This document shows positions 15,260 to 24,563 of a stretch of 64,000 nt of DNA, piece after piece. The DNA comes from Bacillota bacterium (lineage in GTDB: Bacteria; Bacillota; Limnochordia; Limnochordales; DUMU01), in the NCBI GenBank assembly GCA_012839805.1, contig DUMU01000045.1, forward strand, positions 1 to 64,000, read 5' to 3'. Each line of letters opens with the position of its first letter. The first letter of the stretch is position 1. Under the pieces are notes generated by a model. The model had not been told where the DNA came from. It made no database searches and saw only the letters and a list, made by a program, of their open reading frames with translations. A program made the position numbers and the translations under genes.

Positions 15260-16246
15260 ATGAACGTAATCACGGTGGAGCACCTGTTCAAGGCTTACGG
15301 ACCGGTCGTTGCGGTCGACGACATCTCTTTCCAGGTAGAAGAAGGCGAGATCTTCGGCATAGTCGGTCCGAACGGTGCAGGAAAGACGACGACTGTGGAA
15401 TGCATAGAGGGGCTGCGGTTTCCTGACCGGGGGACGGTTACCGTTTTGGGGCTCGACCCCAGGACCGAGGGGGACAGGCTCCGGCAGGAGATCGGGGTTC
15501 AGCTGCAGGAGGCGGCACTGCCAGACCGGATCAAAGTCTGGGAGGCTTTGGACCTCTATGCTTCCTTCTACCCCCGGACGGTGGCTTGGGCGGAGTTGCT
15601 GGAGCAGTTCAGCCTGGCGGAAAAGAAGGAGGCGTACTTCGCCCGGCTCTCGGGGGGACAGAAACAACGGCTGTTCATCGCTTTGGCGTTACTCAACGAC
15701 CCAAGGATCGTGTTTCTCGACGAGCTCACCACCGGCCTCGACCCGCAGGCCCGGCGCGCCATGTGGGATCTGGTGCGACAGGTTCGTGACCGGGGCAAAA
15801 CCGTAGTCCTCATCACGCACTTCATGGAGGAAGCAGAACGGCTGTGCGATCGGGTGGCCGTCATCGATCGCGGGAGGATCATCGCGCTCGACACGCCACG
15901 GAACCTCATCCGCAGGCTCGGTGGGGAGGTCCGGGCAATCTTCACCGTCGCGGAGGTTGCCTTTACGACGCCAGCTTCAATGGTGATGTCAACGGCACCT
16001 GCGATCGCAGCGCCGTCTCCGGCGGTGGTCGACAGGGTTCGACAAGCCCTGGCAGGAGTGCCGCAGGTTACGAAGGTCGAGAGCGCGGAAGGTGAGGTCG
16101 TCGTTCACGGGCAGGGAACAGACTTTATCGTAGCGGTGGTAACCAGGCTGGGGGCAGCAGGCATCTACCCTCAAAACCTGCGCACGGAGCAGGCCACGCT
16201 GGACGACGTTTTCTTGGCCCTGACCGGCCGTAAAATGCGGGATTGA
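15260..16246 (+). CDS. ABC transporter ATP-binding protein (drug-exporter type)
   Basis: ATPase of a DrrA-like ABC-2 export system. Walker A GPNGAGKTT is at residues 36-44, the signature LSGGQKQRL near 134, Walker B IVFLDEL near 155 and the switch His in VLITHF. The C-terminal third is the extra domain typical of DrrA-type ATPases, with an Ala/Pro/Ser-rich linker around residues 235-255 and ending DDVFLALTGRKMRD. The permease begins 16 nt downstream, so the two form an exporter. The cargo is unknown. Confidence 0.92.
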   Translation: MNVITVEHLFKAYGPVVAVDDISFQVEEGEIFGIVGPNGAGKTTTVECIEGLRFPDRGTVTVLGLDPRTEGDRLRQEIGVQLQEAALPDRIKVWEALDLYASFYPRTVAWAELLEQFSLAEKKEAYFARLSGGQKQRLFIALALLNDPRIVFLDELTTGLDPQARRAMWDLVRQVRDRGKTVVLITHFMEEAERLCDRVAVIDRGRIIALDTPRNLIRRLGGEVRAIFTVAEVAFTTPASMVMSTAPAIAAPSPAVVDRVRQALAGVPQVTKVESAEGEVVVHGQGTDFIVAVVTRLGAAGIYPQNLRTEQATLDDVFLALTGRKMRD

Positions 16247-16262
16247 CGCAGGAAGGAGCGCA

Positions 16263-17015
16263 TTGGAAGTGATGCGTGCCTGGTGGAAGCTATCAGTAAT
16301 CCAGCTGAAGCTGTTCTTGCGGGAGCCAGAAGGAGTTTTCTTCACCGTCGTTTTCCCGCTGGTACTCCTCATCACCTTTGGGAGCATCTTTGGCAATGAA
16401 CCCGTTCCCGAGTTCGGCGGCCGGGGTACGATCGACGTCTCCGTCCCCGCGTACATCGGGCTGGTCGTTGCCATCTCGGGGCTGATGAGCATCCCGGTGT
16501 CGGCGGCCAGCGACCGGGAGAAAGGGGTGCTGCGACGGCTGCGGTCGACGCCGGTGCGACCACATGCGGTGCTCGCGGCCTGGGTAGGCGTGTTCTTCAT
16601 CGTCACCGCGTTGGGCTCGCTGCTCCTGGTGCTGGTGGGAAGGCTGTTTTACGGGTTGCGGTTCGGCGGAAGCCTGTTCAACATGGTAATGGCTTTTACT
16701 CTCAGTACACTCAGTTTGTTTGCTTTGGGATTCATTATTGCGAGCGTCGCCCGCAGCGGCCGGGTTGCTACCGTTATTGGCATGGCCACGTACTTCCCCA
16801 TGGTCTTCCTCTCCGGAGCGACTTTCCCCTGGGAGATGATCCCCAAGAAGGTTCAAACGGTGGCGATGGTGCTGCCGCTGACGCACGGTGTTCAGCTGCT
16901 GAAAGGCTTATGGTTTGGTGAACCATGGTCGGCCCACCTGGTGAACGTGGCGGTGCTGCTCGGAACTCTCATCGGTGGAGTGGTCATCTCGGCCGCCTTG
17001 TTCCGCTGGGAATGA
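16263..17015 (+). CDS. ABC-2 type transporter permease
   Basis: Membrane subunit of the drug-type ABC exporter with the ATPase just upstream. The 250-residue protein has six hydrophobic segments, a cytoplasmic start (LFLREPEGVFFTVVFP) and the ABC-2 loop DREKGVLRRLRSTPVRP near residues 84-99. The TTG at 16263 follows AAGGAG by 4 nt; GTG at 16269 and ATG at 16272 in the same frame are also possible starts. A long hairpin (17107-17152) lies after the stop. Confidence 0.92.
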   Translation: MEVMRAWWKLSVIQLKLFLREPEGVFFTVVFPLVLLITFGSIFGNEPVPEFGGRGTIDVSVPAYIGLVVAISGLMSIPVSAASDREKGVLRRLRSTPVRPHAVLAAWVGVFFIVTALGSLLLVLVGRLFYGLRFGGSLFNMVMAFTLSTLSLFALGFIIASVARSGRVATVIGMATYFPMVFLSGATFPWEMIPKKVQTVAMVLPLTHGVQLLKGLWFGEPWSAHLVNVAVLLGTLIGGVVISAALFRWE

Positions 17016-17106
17016 GCACGGAGCCCAGCGCAGCCACAGCGAAGCCACACCAAGTGTGAAGGAATCCCAAGCCTGCTGCCGAACCGGTAGCGGACGAGCA
17101 ATGATG

Positions 17107-17152
17107 GCACGGCCCCACGATCGGGCCGCCCGGTCCGGTCGTGGGGCCGTGC
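17107..17152. terminator. Long perfect hairpin after the ABC exporter genes
   Basis: A 14-bp perfect stem (GCACGGCCCCACGA at 17107-17120 with its complement at 17139-17152) around an 18-nt GC-rich loop that can pair further. No T-run follows, so it may work with Rho or as an mRNA end stabiliser. Confidence 0.5.
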
Positions 17153-17243
17153 TGCCTGGAAACTGCTAGCGTAAGCCAAGGCCGAGAGTAAGCGTAGCTG
17201 CGGGTTGTGGAGGTTGGCCGAGGAGGAGCGGGTATTTAAGGAT

Positions 17244-20200
17244 ATGGAACGTGCAACGAGCAAAATCAGCGCCGAAGCGATCCGGGGAAAAGACTGGCTG
17301 GCCCGGTGGATCTGGAGCGAGGGTGAACCGCAACCCCGTAATGCGTACTTGTATGCACGGCGCAGTTTCCAGGTGCCGGCGGACCTGGGAGAGGCGCTGG
17401 CGAGAGGGCTAAGCCTAGCCTGCCTGCGCATAAGCGCCGATTCCCGCTATGTGCTCTACCTGAACGGGGTTCGTATTGGCCAGGGGCCGGCACGGAGCTG
17501 GCCGTTCGATCAGCAATACGATGTATACGACGTTGGCAGGCATTTGCGACCGGGCGAGAACGTGGTGGCGGTGCTCGTTCAGCATTACGGGGAGGAGACG
17601 TTCCAGTATGTGCTGGGCCGGGCCGGTTTGCTACTACAAGTGGACGCCGGGGTGCGTCCCGGGAACGCCGATCCGGCTGCGGGCGGGAGCGCCGGTATGC
17701 TCACGCTGGTGGCTACGGACAGGACATGGAAGGTACAGATGGCTTCTGCCTACGATCGCCGCACTCCCCGCATTTCCTGCCAACAGGCCTGGGTGGAGCA
17801 TTTCGACAGCCGGCTCGAGCCCCGAGGCTGGACTGCTCCCGGCTTCGATGATGCCGACTGGGCCGACGCGGTCGAAATCGGTCCCGTGGGTACGACGCCC
17901 TGGACGAGCATGAGCCCGCGTACGATCCCGTTCTTGACCGAGGAGCCCGTGTATCCAGCGCGGCTGGTGCGCGCCCGCACGGTACGCTCACCCCACACTA
18001 TCTGGTCGTTCGACCTCAGGCCGTCACTTCTGCCGGGAGATCGATCGGCTAATCCCTCGGTGCTGCACGGGCTGGTGACCGCCGCCTGGGTGAACCGGGC
18101 CGGAGTTGAACTCGACGTCGAGTTACGTAGATTCTGGGGCGTCGGGCGGCGACTCCGGGTGAACGGCGAGGAGGTGGCCTTTGCGGATGACGTGGCCCGC
18201 GTCGGGCTTCATCCGGGGGCTAACCTCTTCGTCCTGGATGTGAGCGGGTGGAATCACAGCTTCTTTTGCACCTTTGGGTTCAAGATCGTGTCCGGTCCGG
18301 GGCCAAGCCCGGGCACGGGAGACGAGGCCATAACCGGCTTTGAACCGCTTGCCGCCGGGGAAGGGTCACCCTGGACGGTGCTTGGCCCTTGCCCGGAGGA
18401 GCGACCGGAGTTCCAGCGCCTGTGGGAGGCCCGGGACGTGGAGACGGCCCGGCAGGTGTTGGGCGCGGTTCAGGGCCGGGAAGCGGGAACGGAGCAGTCG
18501 CCGGAGCCGGCAGGGGAGGCCGTGCCTTTTTCCCGCGTGGCCTGGGAACACGTGGTGTCAGACCATGTCTGGGCGAGGACGGTAGCTCAGGAGGAAGTGC
18601 CCGAAGTCGGGCCACGGGTGCTCGAGCCGGAAGGTTTCTTGCACGCCGGTCAAAACTGCACCGTGGTCGAGCCCACCGGACACGATGTCGAGCTCTGGCT
18701 AGATTTCGGCAGAGAGATCGCCGGATTCGTCGAGTTCGAGCTGGACGCTCCCGCCGGCACGATCCTGGACTGGAACTTCTTCGAAGGCGTCCAGGAGGGG
18801 CGCATCCTCTTCACCGACGGGCTGAACAACGTTCTTCGTTACATCTGCAGTGAAGGCCACCAGTTCTATCACTCCATCGTGCGGCGAGGCTTTCGCTATG
18901 CCCTCCTGACCTTGCGGAACTTCCACCGCCCCGTGCGTCTGTACACCGTTCGCTGCCTGCTCAATACTTATCCGTTTGCTCAACGAGGTGAGTTCACCTG
19001 TAGCGATAGCCGGCTGAACGAGATTTGGAAGATGGGCGCCTGGACAACCCGCTTGTGCTCGGAAGATACGTTCGTGGATTGTCCTGCATATGAACAGACG
19101 TTCTGGGTGGGAGATTCTCGCAATGAGGCGCTGGTGGCACAGGTGGCATTTGGCGACAGTCGCCTGGCGGACCGGTGCCTCCGGCTGGTGGCGCAGTCAC
19201 TGGCCCGTTCACCATTGCCCGAATCGCAGGTGCCAAGCGGCTGGCGCAACGTACTGCCGGCCTGGAGTCTCCTTTGGATGCTGGCCTGCCACGAGCATTA
19301 CCAGTTCACCGGGGACATTGATTTCCTTTCGGCCATCTACCCGGCGCTGGCCATTACCGGCCGCAACTTCGAGAAGTACCTCAACCAAGACGGTCTGTTC
19401 GAGATCGAAGCATGGAATATGCTCGACTGGGCGCCCATGGATACCCCGGGAGCGGGCGTCGTAACCCATCAGAACGGATGGTTGGTGGAGGCCTGGCGGC
19501 GTACGGCAGCCCTCGCAGAGGCGCTGGCCGAGAGATGGGAGGAGCAACGGCAACCGCAAGGCTGCCGTGACACCTTCCGCACGGCCATCCGGGGTGTGCC
19601 CCCGTATCCGGCTGATCCTCCGTACCCGACCGGCCGGCCGCTTACCCGCGACCTCCTGCTGGCCGACGCCGGCCATTTTCGGGAACTGGCCGCCCGGCTC
19701 AAGGAAGCGATCAACCGCCACCTCTGGTCGGAGGAGCACCAGGCGTTTATTGACTCCATCCACGCGGATGGCACTCGCTCGAGTACCATCAGCCAGCAGA
19801 CCAACACCGTCATGTATCTTTGCGACGTCGCCTGGCCGGACCGCCGGCCCCTGCTGGAACGTTATCTAAAGGAACCGCCGGAAGGATGGGTGCGGGTGGG
19901 AAGCCCGTTCATGATGTTTTTTACGTTTGAAGCACTGGCGCGATCAGGCGACTTTGAGGCCATCTTGGACCTAACGCGAGAGCACTGGGGATTCATGCTG
20001 GACCACGGGGCGACCACCTGCTGGGAAGTGTTCCCGGCTCCGACGGGTGATCGGTGGACCCGGAGCTGGTGTCATGCCTGGTCGGCCGGCCCCACCTATT
20101 TCCTGTCCGCCTACCAGCTGGGAGTGCGGCCGCTGGCGGCAGGCTGCCGGGAGGTACTGGTCGCTCCGGAGCCGGCGGGCCTGCGTTGGGCCAAAGGGCG

Positions 20201-20480
20201 GGTGCCCACACCCCGCGGAGAAGTGGAAGTCAGCTGGGAGTGGGAAACGGAGACGGAATGGCGGCTTCACGTCAGCTTGCCCGCCGGCGTGCAAGCCAAG
20301 GTGGTACTGCCCCAGGGGCTGTTGCCCGATCCGGCGGCCCCGGCGGCCTTGGCCTTGCCGGCCCGGGACGGCTGGCGGCAAGAAGGCGGGCGGTGGGTGA
20401 CGATGCTGCCGGGGGGCGATGATCGGGCGCTGCGGACCGTTAAAGCACGGAAGGCCCGGCTCGGGGGTGCGCCTGAATGA
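17244..20480 (+). CDS. Alpha-L-rhamnosidase-like glycoside hydrolase (GH78)
   Basis: Large glycosidase expected to release terminal alpha-L-rhamnose from plant or bacterial glycans. The N-terminal half contains two jelly-roll-like beta domains (ARRSFQVPADL..., LNGVRIGQGPARSWPF; a second from about residue 180). The catalytic (alpha/alpha)6 barrel starts near residue 580 and contains VDCPAYEQTFWVGDSRNEA, the characteristic GH78 acidic segment. A C-terminal beta domain closes the protein. A Glu/Gly/Pro-rich linker lies near residues 385-435. No signal peptide is seen, so it may act inside on imported oligosaccharides. The start is uncertain: ATG 17244 is preferred, but in-frame TTG codons at 17205 and 17214 exist. 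It ends 8 nt before the convergent SDR gene. Confidence 0.85.
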   Translation: MERATSKISAEAIRGKDWLARWIWSEGEPQPRNAYLYARRSFQVPADLGEALARGLSLACLRISADSRYVLYLNGVRIGQGPARSWPFDQQYDVYDVGRHLRPGENVVAVLVQHYGEETFQYVLGRAGLLLQVDAGVRPGNADPAAGGSAGMLTLVATDRTWKVQMASAYDRRTPRISCQQAWVEHFDSRLEPRGWTAPGFDDADWADAVEIGPVGTTPWTSMSPRTIPFLTEEPVYPARLVRARTVRSPHTIWSFDLRPSLLPGDRSANPSVLHGLVTAAWVNRAGVELDVELRRFWGVGRRLRVNGEEVAFADDVARVGLHPGANLFVLDVSGWNHSFFCTFGFKIVSGPGPSPGTGDEAITGFEPLAAGEGSPWTVLGPCPEERPEFQRLWEARDVETARQVLGAVQGREAGTEQSPEPAGEAVPFSRVAWEHVVSDHVWARTVAQEEVPEVGPRVLEPEGFLHAGQNCTVVEPTGHDVELWLDFGREIAGFVEFELDAPAGTILDWNFFEGVQEGRILFTDGLNNVLRYICSEGHQFYHSIVRRGFRYALLTLRNFHRPVRLYTVRCLLNTYPFAQRGEFTCSDSRLNEIWKMGAWTTRLCSEDTFVDCPAYEQTFWVGDSRNEALVAQVAFGDSRLADRCLRLVAQSLARSPLPESQVPSGWRNVLPAWSLLWMLACHEHYQFTGDIDFLSAIYPALAITGRNFEKYLNQDGLFEIEAWNMLDWAPMDTPGAGVVTHQNGWLVEAWRRTAALAEALAERWEEQRQPQGCRDTFRTAIRGVPPYPADPPYPTGRPLTRDLLLADAGHFRELAARLKEAINRHLWSEEHQAFIDSIHADGTRSSTISQQTNTVMYLCDVAWPDRRPLLERYLKEPPEGWVRVGSPFMMFFTFEALARSGDFEAILDLTREHWGFMLDHGATTCWEVFPAPTGDRWTRSWCHAWSAGPTYFLSAYQLGVRPLAAGCREVLVAPEPAGLRWAKGRVPTPRGEVEVSWEWETETEWRLHVSLPAGVQAKVVLPQGLLPDPAAPAALALPARDGWRQEGGRWVTMLPGGDDRALRTVKARKARLGGAPE

Positions 20481-20488
20481 GGGGCACA

Positions 20489-21439
20489 TCAGGAAGACAA
20501 GAAACCACCGTCGACGGGGATGAGCGCACCCTGCACGTAGCTGGCCAGGTCTGACGCCAAAAAAAGGGCCACCCGGGCCACTTCGTCGGGATCTCCCCAG
20601 CGCCCCAGGGCCAGACGGTTCTGGAAATGATAGCCGGTGCGCCAGAGGTCTACCTTGAGCTTGCGGAGGGCAAGGCGGACGAGTGCCTTGGTTCCTGGCG
20701 TTCGGATTGCACCGGGCAGGATGGCGTTCACCCGGAATCCGCGTCGCCCATAGTCTCGGGCAAGCCCTCGGGTGAGGGCGATCACCCCTGCCTTACTGAC
20801 CGTGTAAGGAATCATGTCACTTTTAAATGGCAGCACGGCCTCAATGGACGACACGTTGATAATGACTCCGCCCCGGTTGAGGCGCCTGGCCACGAACTTC
20901 TGGCACATCCACAGCACCGCCTCCAGATTGACGCTGAGAGTGCGGCGAAGCAGGGCTTCGTCAGTCTGCAGGAAGTCCCGCATCGGGTAGATGCCCGCGT
21001 TGTTGATCAGAGTGTCTGGGAGCTGTTCGTCGGGGAGCGACTGCCAGAACCTGGTGATCTCGTTGGTGGCGGCAAGATCGAGGACGTAAGTGGTTATCGC
21101 TGGGGATGGTCCTGGGGCCGTGGGTGCCGGGACAAGCGTGGTGGCAGCTCCTGCGGCAGGTGTTGGGGAGTCCTGGGTGGATATCAACCGGGCGACTTGC
21201 TCAAGGCGGTGGCGGTCACGGTCAACTAGAATCAGTGCCGCACCGGCTTCGGCGAAACGACATGCCATGGCCTGGCCAATGCCCGACGCGGCTCCGGTTA
21301 TAAGAACCCGGCGTCCTGCCAGAGAGACCATTGAGCTCGTAGAGGGCAGGGAGGCCGCGGCCCGTGCAGGCCGCGATGCTCTCAGCAGCGTGCCCGCCGG
21401 TGATCCTGATGCCGGCTGCCGGTGAACTCGTTTCGGCAT
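20489..21439 (-). CDS. Short-chain dehydrogenase/reductase
   Basis: NAD(P)-dependent oxidoreductase of the classical SDR family. The cofactor motif is TGAASGIG, followed by NNAGI; the catalytic residues are the Ser in INVSSIEA and YTVSK. The C-terminal signature is VDGGFLSS. A ~25-residue Thr/Ala/Pro-rich insert (after LISTQDS) interrupts the usual link to the next strand. ATG at 21439 was chosen because GGAGGTGA lies 5 nt upstream. It follows the TetR gene by 82 nt on the same strand and probably forms one operon with it. The substrate is unknown. Confidence 0.92.
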   Translation of the reverse strand: MPKRVHRQPASGSPAGTLLRASRPARAAASLPSTSSMVSLAGRRVLITGAASGIGQAMACRFAEAGAALILVDRDRHRLEQVARLISTQDSPTPAAGAATTLVPAPTAPGPSPAITTYVLDLAATNEITRFWQSLPDEQLPDTLINNAGIYPMRDFLQTDEALLRRTLSVNLEAVLWMCQKFVARRLNRGGVIINVSSIEAVLPFKSDMIPYTVSKAGVIALTRGLARDYGRRGFRVNAILPGAIRTPGTKALVRLALRKLKVDLWRTGYHFQNRLALGRWGDPDEVARVALFLASDLASYVQGALIPVDGGFLSS

Positions 21440-21521
21440 TACGGTCACCTCCGCTTTCCGCGCCGCGTTGGGAGGGGCGGGGCAGGAATGGCCGCCCGTG
21501 AAATGAGCAGCTAGTCCTGTC

Positions 21522-22229
21522 CTAGGGCACCCGGACCGCCCCGGTCCAAAAGAGCTGGAAAACCGACTCTGCTGCCTCATCGGGTGGCAGGTTGTTCTGC
21601 CCGACTGCCCAGTCAAAGGCGACAGCATGGATCATGCCCTGGAGGGCCAGGGTTAGGGTGCGGGGATCGACCGGGCGCAGGACACCACAGGCTACTCCCT
21701 TCGTGAGCACCCCAGTGATCAGTTGCGTTATTTCCTCTGCCGAACATTTGGCAGGAGCTTCCATGTTGCGAGCAATCTTGCCGAGTTGGCCGTAAAGTAT
21801 GGCTATAAACTCCTGGTGTTCACGGTAGAACGTAAAGTGGGCGTCGATGATCCGGCGGATACTCTCACGGACCTCGATCTTCTTGTCCAGATCGAAGGCG
21901 GGAGCCTGGTCGGAGGCGGAGGGGAAAGGCGGTTGGCTTGAGTCGGACGTTAGCAGGAGTTTGTTCCGGATCAGGGTGCGTAGCCGGGCAAAGCGGTCCT
22001 CTATCAGGGCGACCAGTATTTCTTCTTTGCTGCGGAAGTAAAGGTAGATGGTGCCCTTGGCAATCCCGGCGAGCCGCGCAATGGCTTCCATCTTGGCGAC
22101 GTGAAAACCCTCTTCCGCAAAAACGTGCTGAGCAGCATTCAGAATCAGCTCACGCTTGGCTGTCGAGGGAGTGGTGGTGCCGGTGGGCGATAATCGGCGA
22201 GGCGCAGGCGATGTCGTCGACGTCTGTAT
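21522..22229 (-). CDS. TetR-family transcriptional regulator (no canonical start codon)
   Basis: Repressor with an N-terminal TetR helix-turn-helix: ELILNAAQHVFAEEGFHVAK continues into MEAIARLAGIAKGTIYLYF and SKEEIL. The first ATG in frame (22091) falls inside the DNA-binding domain, and no ATG, GTG or TTG occurs upstream before the stop. The best ribosome site, AAAGGGAGG at 22247-22239, is followed 9 nt later by ATA (22229), so I place the start there; a start-codon mutation or a sequencing error (ATG to ATA) would also explain it. A perfect palindromic operator lies just downstream of its promoter, suggesting autorepression and control of the SDR gene. The C-terminal ligand-binding domain includes an acidic/Pro/Ser-rich insert. 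Confidence 0.8.
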   Translation of the reverse strand: MQTSTTSPAPRRLSPTGTTTPSTAKRELILNAAQHVFAEEGFHVAKMEAIARLAGIAKGTIYLYFRSKEEILVALIEDRFARLRTLIRNKLLLTSDSSQPPFPSASDQAPAFDLDKKIEVRESIRRIIDAHFTFYREHQEFIAILYGQLGKIARNMEAPAKCSAEEITQLITGVLTKGVACGVLRPVDPRTLTLALQGMIHAVAFDWAVGQNNLPPDEAAESVFQLFWTGAVRVP

Positions 22230-22328
22230 TTTCGCTAGCCTCCCTTTCTGAAGTGTTGGGGTGGCGGCTTGTGCACCCGCGGCGGTTGGGATGGTTGTGG
22301 TAGCAGGAGGTAGCCTCAGCCTTGCTGG

Positions 22329-22346
22329 TGACTGACCAGTCAGTCA
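22329..22346. promoter_or_regulatory. TetR-type operator palindrome
   Basis: Perfect 8-bp inverted repeat TGACTGAC / GTCAGTCA with a 2-nt spacer. It lies just downstream of the -10 box of the tetR promoter and is similar in layout to FadR(TetR)-type operators. It is the expected binding site of the adjacent regulator. Confidence 0.75.
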
Positions 22347-22358
22347 GTGCCCGGGTCA

Positions 22359-22387
22359 AGCATACCGGGATGGGGAGACGATGTCAA
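22359..22387 (-). promoter_or_regulatory. Promoter of the tetR-SDR operon
   Basis: Minus strand: TTGACA (-35, 22387-22382), 17-nt spacer, TATGCT (-10, 22364-22359). The operator at 22329-22346 covers the predicted start site region. Confidence 0.7.
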
Positions 22388-22455
22388 CCCAGAAGCAGGC
22401 AAGGAATGACCCCAACAGGGTGCAAGGCGTGCTTCAAAGAAGGTTGCGGCCGGGT

Positions 22456-23328
22456 CTAAGCCTGGATTCTGGGGTCGAGGATGTCCCGGAACGCGTCGCC
22501 GATGAGATTCCAGGCCAGGACGAAGAGGACGATGGCGGCGGCCGGGTAAGCAACCACGTACCAGTAGGCCAGCGGGTTGCCGGGCGTTCCCATGAGCCAG
22601 TTGCGGGCGAAACTCAGCATCTGGCCCCAGTCCGCATACCCCGGTTCGGCACCAAGGCCCAGGAAGCTCAGGCCGGCCACGGTGAGTACGACACTACCGA
22701 GGCTCATCGATGCCTGAATCAAGACAGGGAAGATGCTATTCGGCAGTAGATGCCGCAGGATGATCTTGAAGTGGCTGACACCTGAGGCCCGAGCGGCCAT
22801 CACGTATTCTTCCTGTTTGACCTGGAGGATGTTGCCCCTGATGAGCCGGGCGTAGTTCATCCAAGAGAAAAAGATGAGAGCCACCATGACGTTGGTAAGG
22901 CTCTTGCCAAAGACTGACGTGACCACGATGGCGGCTATGATGAAGGGGAAGCTCATGAAGATGTCGACTACCCTCATCAGGAATTCGTCGACTCTGCCAC
23001 CAACGTAGGCGGATATGGAACCCACCACGACGCCGATGAGGCAGCTAATACCTGCCACGAGGATACCCACTCTGAATGCCGTTCTGGTACCCCAGACGAT
23101 GCCGTAGAAGATATCATGCTGACCCTGGGTGAGGCCGAAGGGATGTTCGGAAGATGGCGGTGTCGGGGTCGCCCGGTACCCGTACCGCGGGATGCGGTAC
23201 GGTTCATCTTTGTACCGTTCGGGGGTCGGGGCAATCCACGGTGCGAAAACGGCGAGAATGACAAACCCGAGCAAGATGATGAGCCCCAACATGGAAATGG
23301 GGTTTCTCAGGAGCTTCTTTGTCACCAT
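22456..23328 (-). CDS. Oligopeptide/dipeptide ABC transporter permease (DppC/OppC type)
   Basis: Inner-membrane permease, last gene of the peptide importer cluster. It has an N-terminal anchor (MLGLIILLGFVILAVFAPWIAPTP) and five further membrane segments. The EAA loop is seen as VMAARASGVSHFKIILRHLLPN, where the ATPase docks. It starts 7 nt after the partner permease on the minus strand. Together with the two ATPases and the binding protein upstream it forms a full importer for peptides or related solutes. Confidence 0.92.
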   Translation of the reverse strand: MVTKKLLRNPISMLGLIILLGFVILAVFAPWIAPTPERYKDEPYRIPRYGYRATPTPPSSEHPFGLTQGQHDIFYGIVWGTRTAFRVGILVAGISCLIGVVVGSISAYVGGRVDEFLMRVVDIFMSFPFIIAAIVVTSVFGKSLTNVMVALIFFSWMNYARLIRGNILQVKQEEYVMAARASGVSHFKIILRHLLPNSIFPVLIQASMSLGSVVLTVAGLSFLGLGAEPGYADWGQMLSFARNWLMGTPGNPLAYWYVVAYPAAAIVLFVLAWNLIGDAFRDILDPRIQA

Positions 23329-23335
23329 GTCTCGG

Positions 23336-24367
23336 TCACTCCAGTCTCACTCGTGGATCAATGATGGCGTACAGAACGTCTACGACGAGATTGCCAATTA
23401 CGAGCAGAACGCCGTAGAAAAGTGCGGTACCGAGCACGAGGGTGTAATCGAGCTGCTGCGCGCCTTGGACGGTAAGGAGCCCGATCCCTTTATAGTCGAA
23501 CACCGTCTCGGTTATTGCCATCCCTCCGAGTAACCCCAGGACCATCAGCCCGGCGACTGTGGTTACGGGGATCATGGCATTACGTTTCGCATGCCGGTTG
23601 ATAACCAATCTTTCCGGAAGGCCCTTGGCCCTGGCCGTGGTAACGTAATCCTTGTTGAGGACATCCAGCATGCTGGAGCGGGTGATCCTCAATATGAAGG
23701 CCCACCACAACCAGGCCAGGGTTATCGTCGGAGCTACCAGGTGGCGCACTGCATCCCAAAATATGGGCCAGTTCCAGTTAAGGATGGCGTCGATCGTATT
23801 CATACCGGTATACTGGCGAAAGCCACCGGAAGCTATGATCTCGTGGGCCCAGGCCGAAAGTCTTCCGGGTGGGAACCACCCGAGGTAGCCGTAGAAGAAC
23901 ATCAGGGCCAGTATTCCCGCTACGAACGAGGGCAGCGACCATCCGATTATGGCAAATATCCTGGTGGCGTGGTCGAGCAGGCGATTATGATGGACCGCCG
24001 AGACCACGCCAAGCCATATACCCCCGAACACTACTGGCACTACTGCGAAGAGGGCCAGTTCCAAACTAGCAGGAAACCTCTGTTTTATTGCATCTAGAAC
24101 ATACATGTTGGCAGATTCGGAATATCCCAAGTTACCATGTAAGACATTACCAAGCCATCGGATATATCGCAGGTGCCAGGGATCATTGAGCCCGTACTTC
24201 TCTACCAGTGCGTCCAGGCTTTGATTCTTTAGCTCCTCCGGGCTCTTGATGTACGTGCTTACAAGCTCATACGGTGAAAGGAACGACATAACCCCAAATA
24301 TGAAGATTGATACTCCGAACAACACCACGGGGAGCAAAAGGAGTCTTCTTGCAATGTAGGTCAACAT
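23336..24367 (-). CDS. Oligopeptide/dipeptide ABC transporter permease (DppB/OppB type)
   Basis: Membrane permease with the family N-terminus LTYIARRLLLLPVVLFGVSI, about six membrane helices and the EAA docking loop TTARAKGLPERLVINRHAKRN. I chose ATG at 24367: GAGGAG lies 9 nt upstream, while the longer frame from 24472 covers an intercistronic hairpin. It pairs with the DppC-type permease just downstream. Confidence 0.93.
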   Translation of the reverse strand: MLTYIARRLLLLPVVLFGVSIFIFGVMSFLSPYELVSTYIKSPEELKNQSLDALVEKYGLNDPWHLRYIRWLGNVLHGNLGYSESANMYVLDAIKQRFPASLELALFAVVPVVFGGIWLGVVSAVHHNRLLDHATRIFAIIGWSLPSFVAGILALMFFYGYLGWFPPGRLSAWAHEIIASGGFRQYTGMNTIDAILNWNWPIFWDAVRHLVAPTITLAWLWWAFILRITRSSMLDVLNKDYVTTARAKGLPERLVINRHAKRNAMIPVTTVAGLMVLGLLGGMAITETVFDYKGIGLLTVQGAQQLDYTLVLGTALFYGVLLVIGNLVVDVLYAIIDPRVRLE

Positions 24368-24434
24368 AGTTATATACTCCTCAATGCCTCCAGGCCAAAG
24401 TGTAGCAAAAGTACCCGCCAAACATAGTGTGACC

Positions 24435-24470
24435 GGGTGGGCCCGGCGGGACTCAGTGCCAGGCCCACCC
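24435..24470 (-). terminator. Intercistronic hairpin between oppA-like and oppB-like genes
   Basis: Nine-base-pair stem GGGTGGGCC / GGCCCACCC, extended by flanking pairs, lying between the binding protein stop and the permease start. Such hairpins commonly protect binding-protein mRNA and lower permease expression. Confidence 0.45.
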
Positions 24471-24563
24471 AACGGTCGGCTTAGCTCACCCCGGTTAGCT
24501 CATCGGAGCGTCAGCAGACCAAATCACAACCATCTTCGACCTGAGCGAAAGCGGCGGCTAGAA

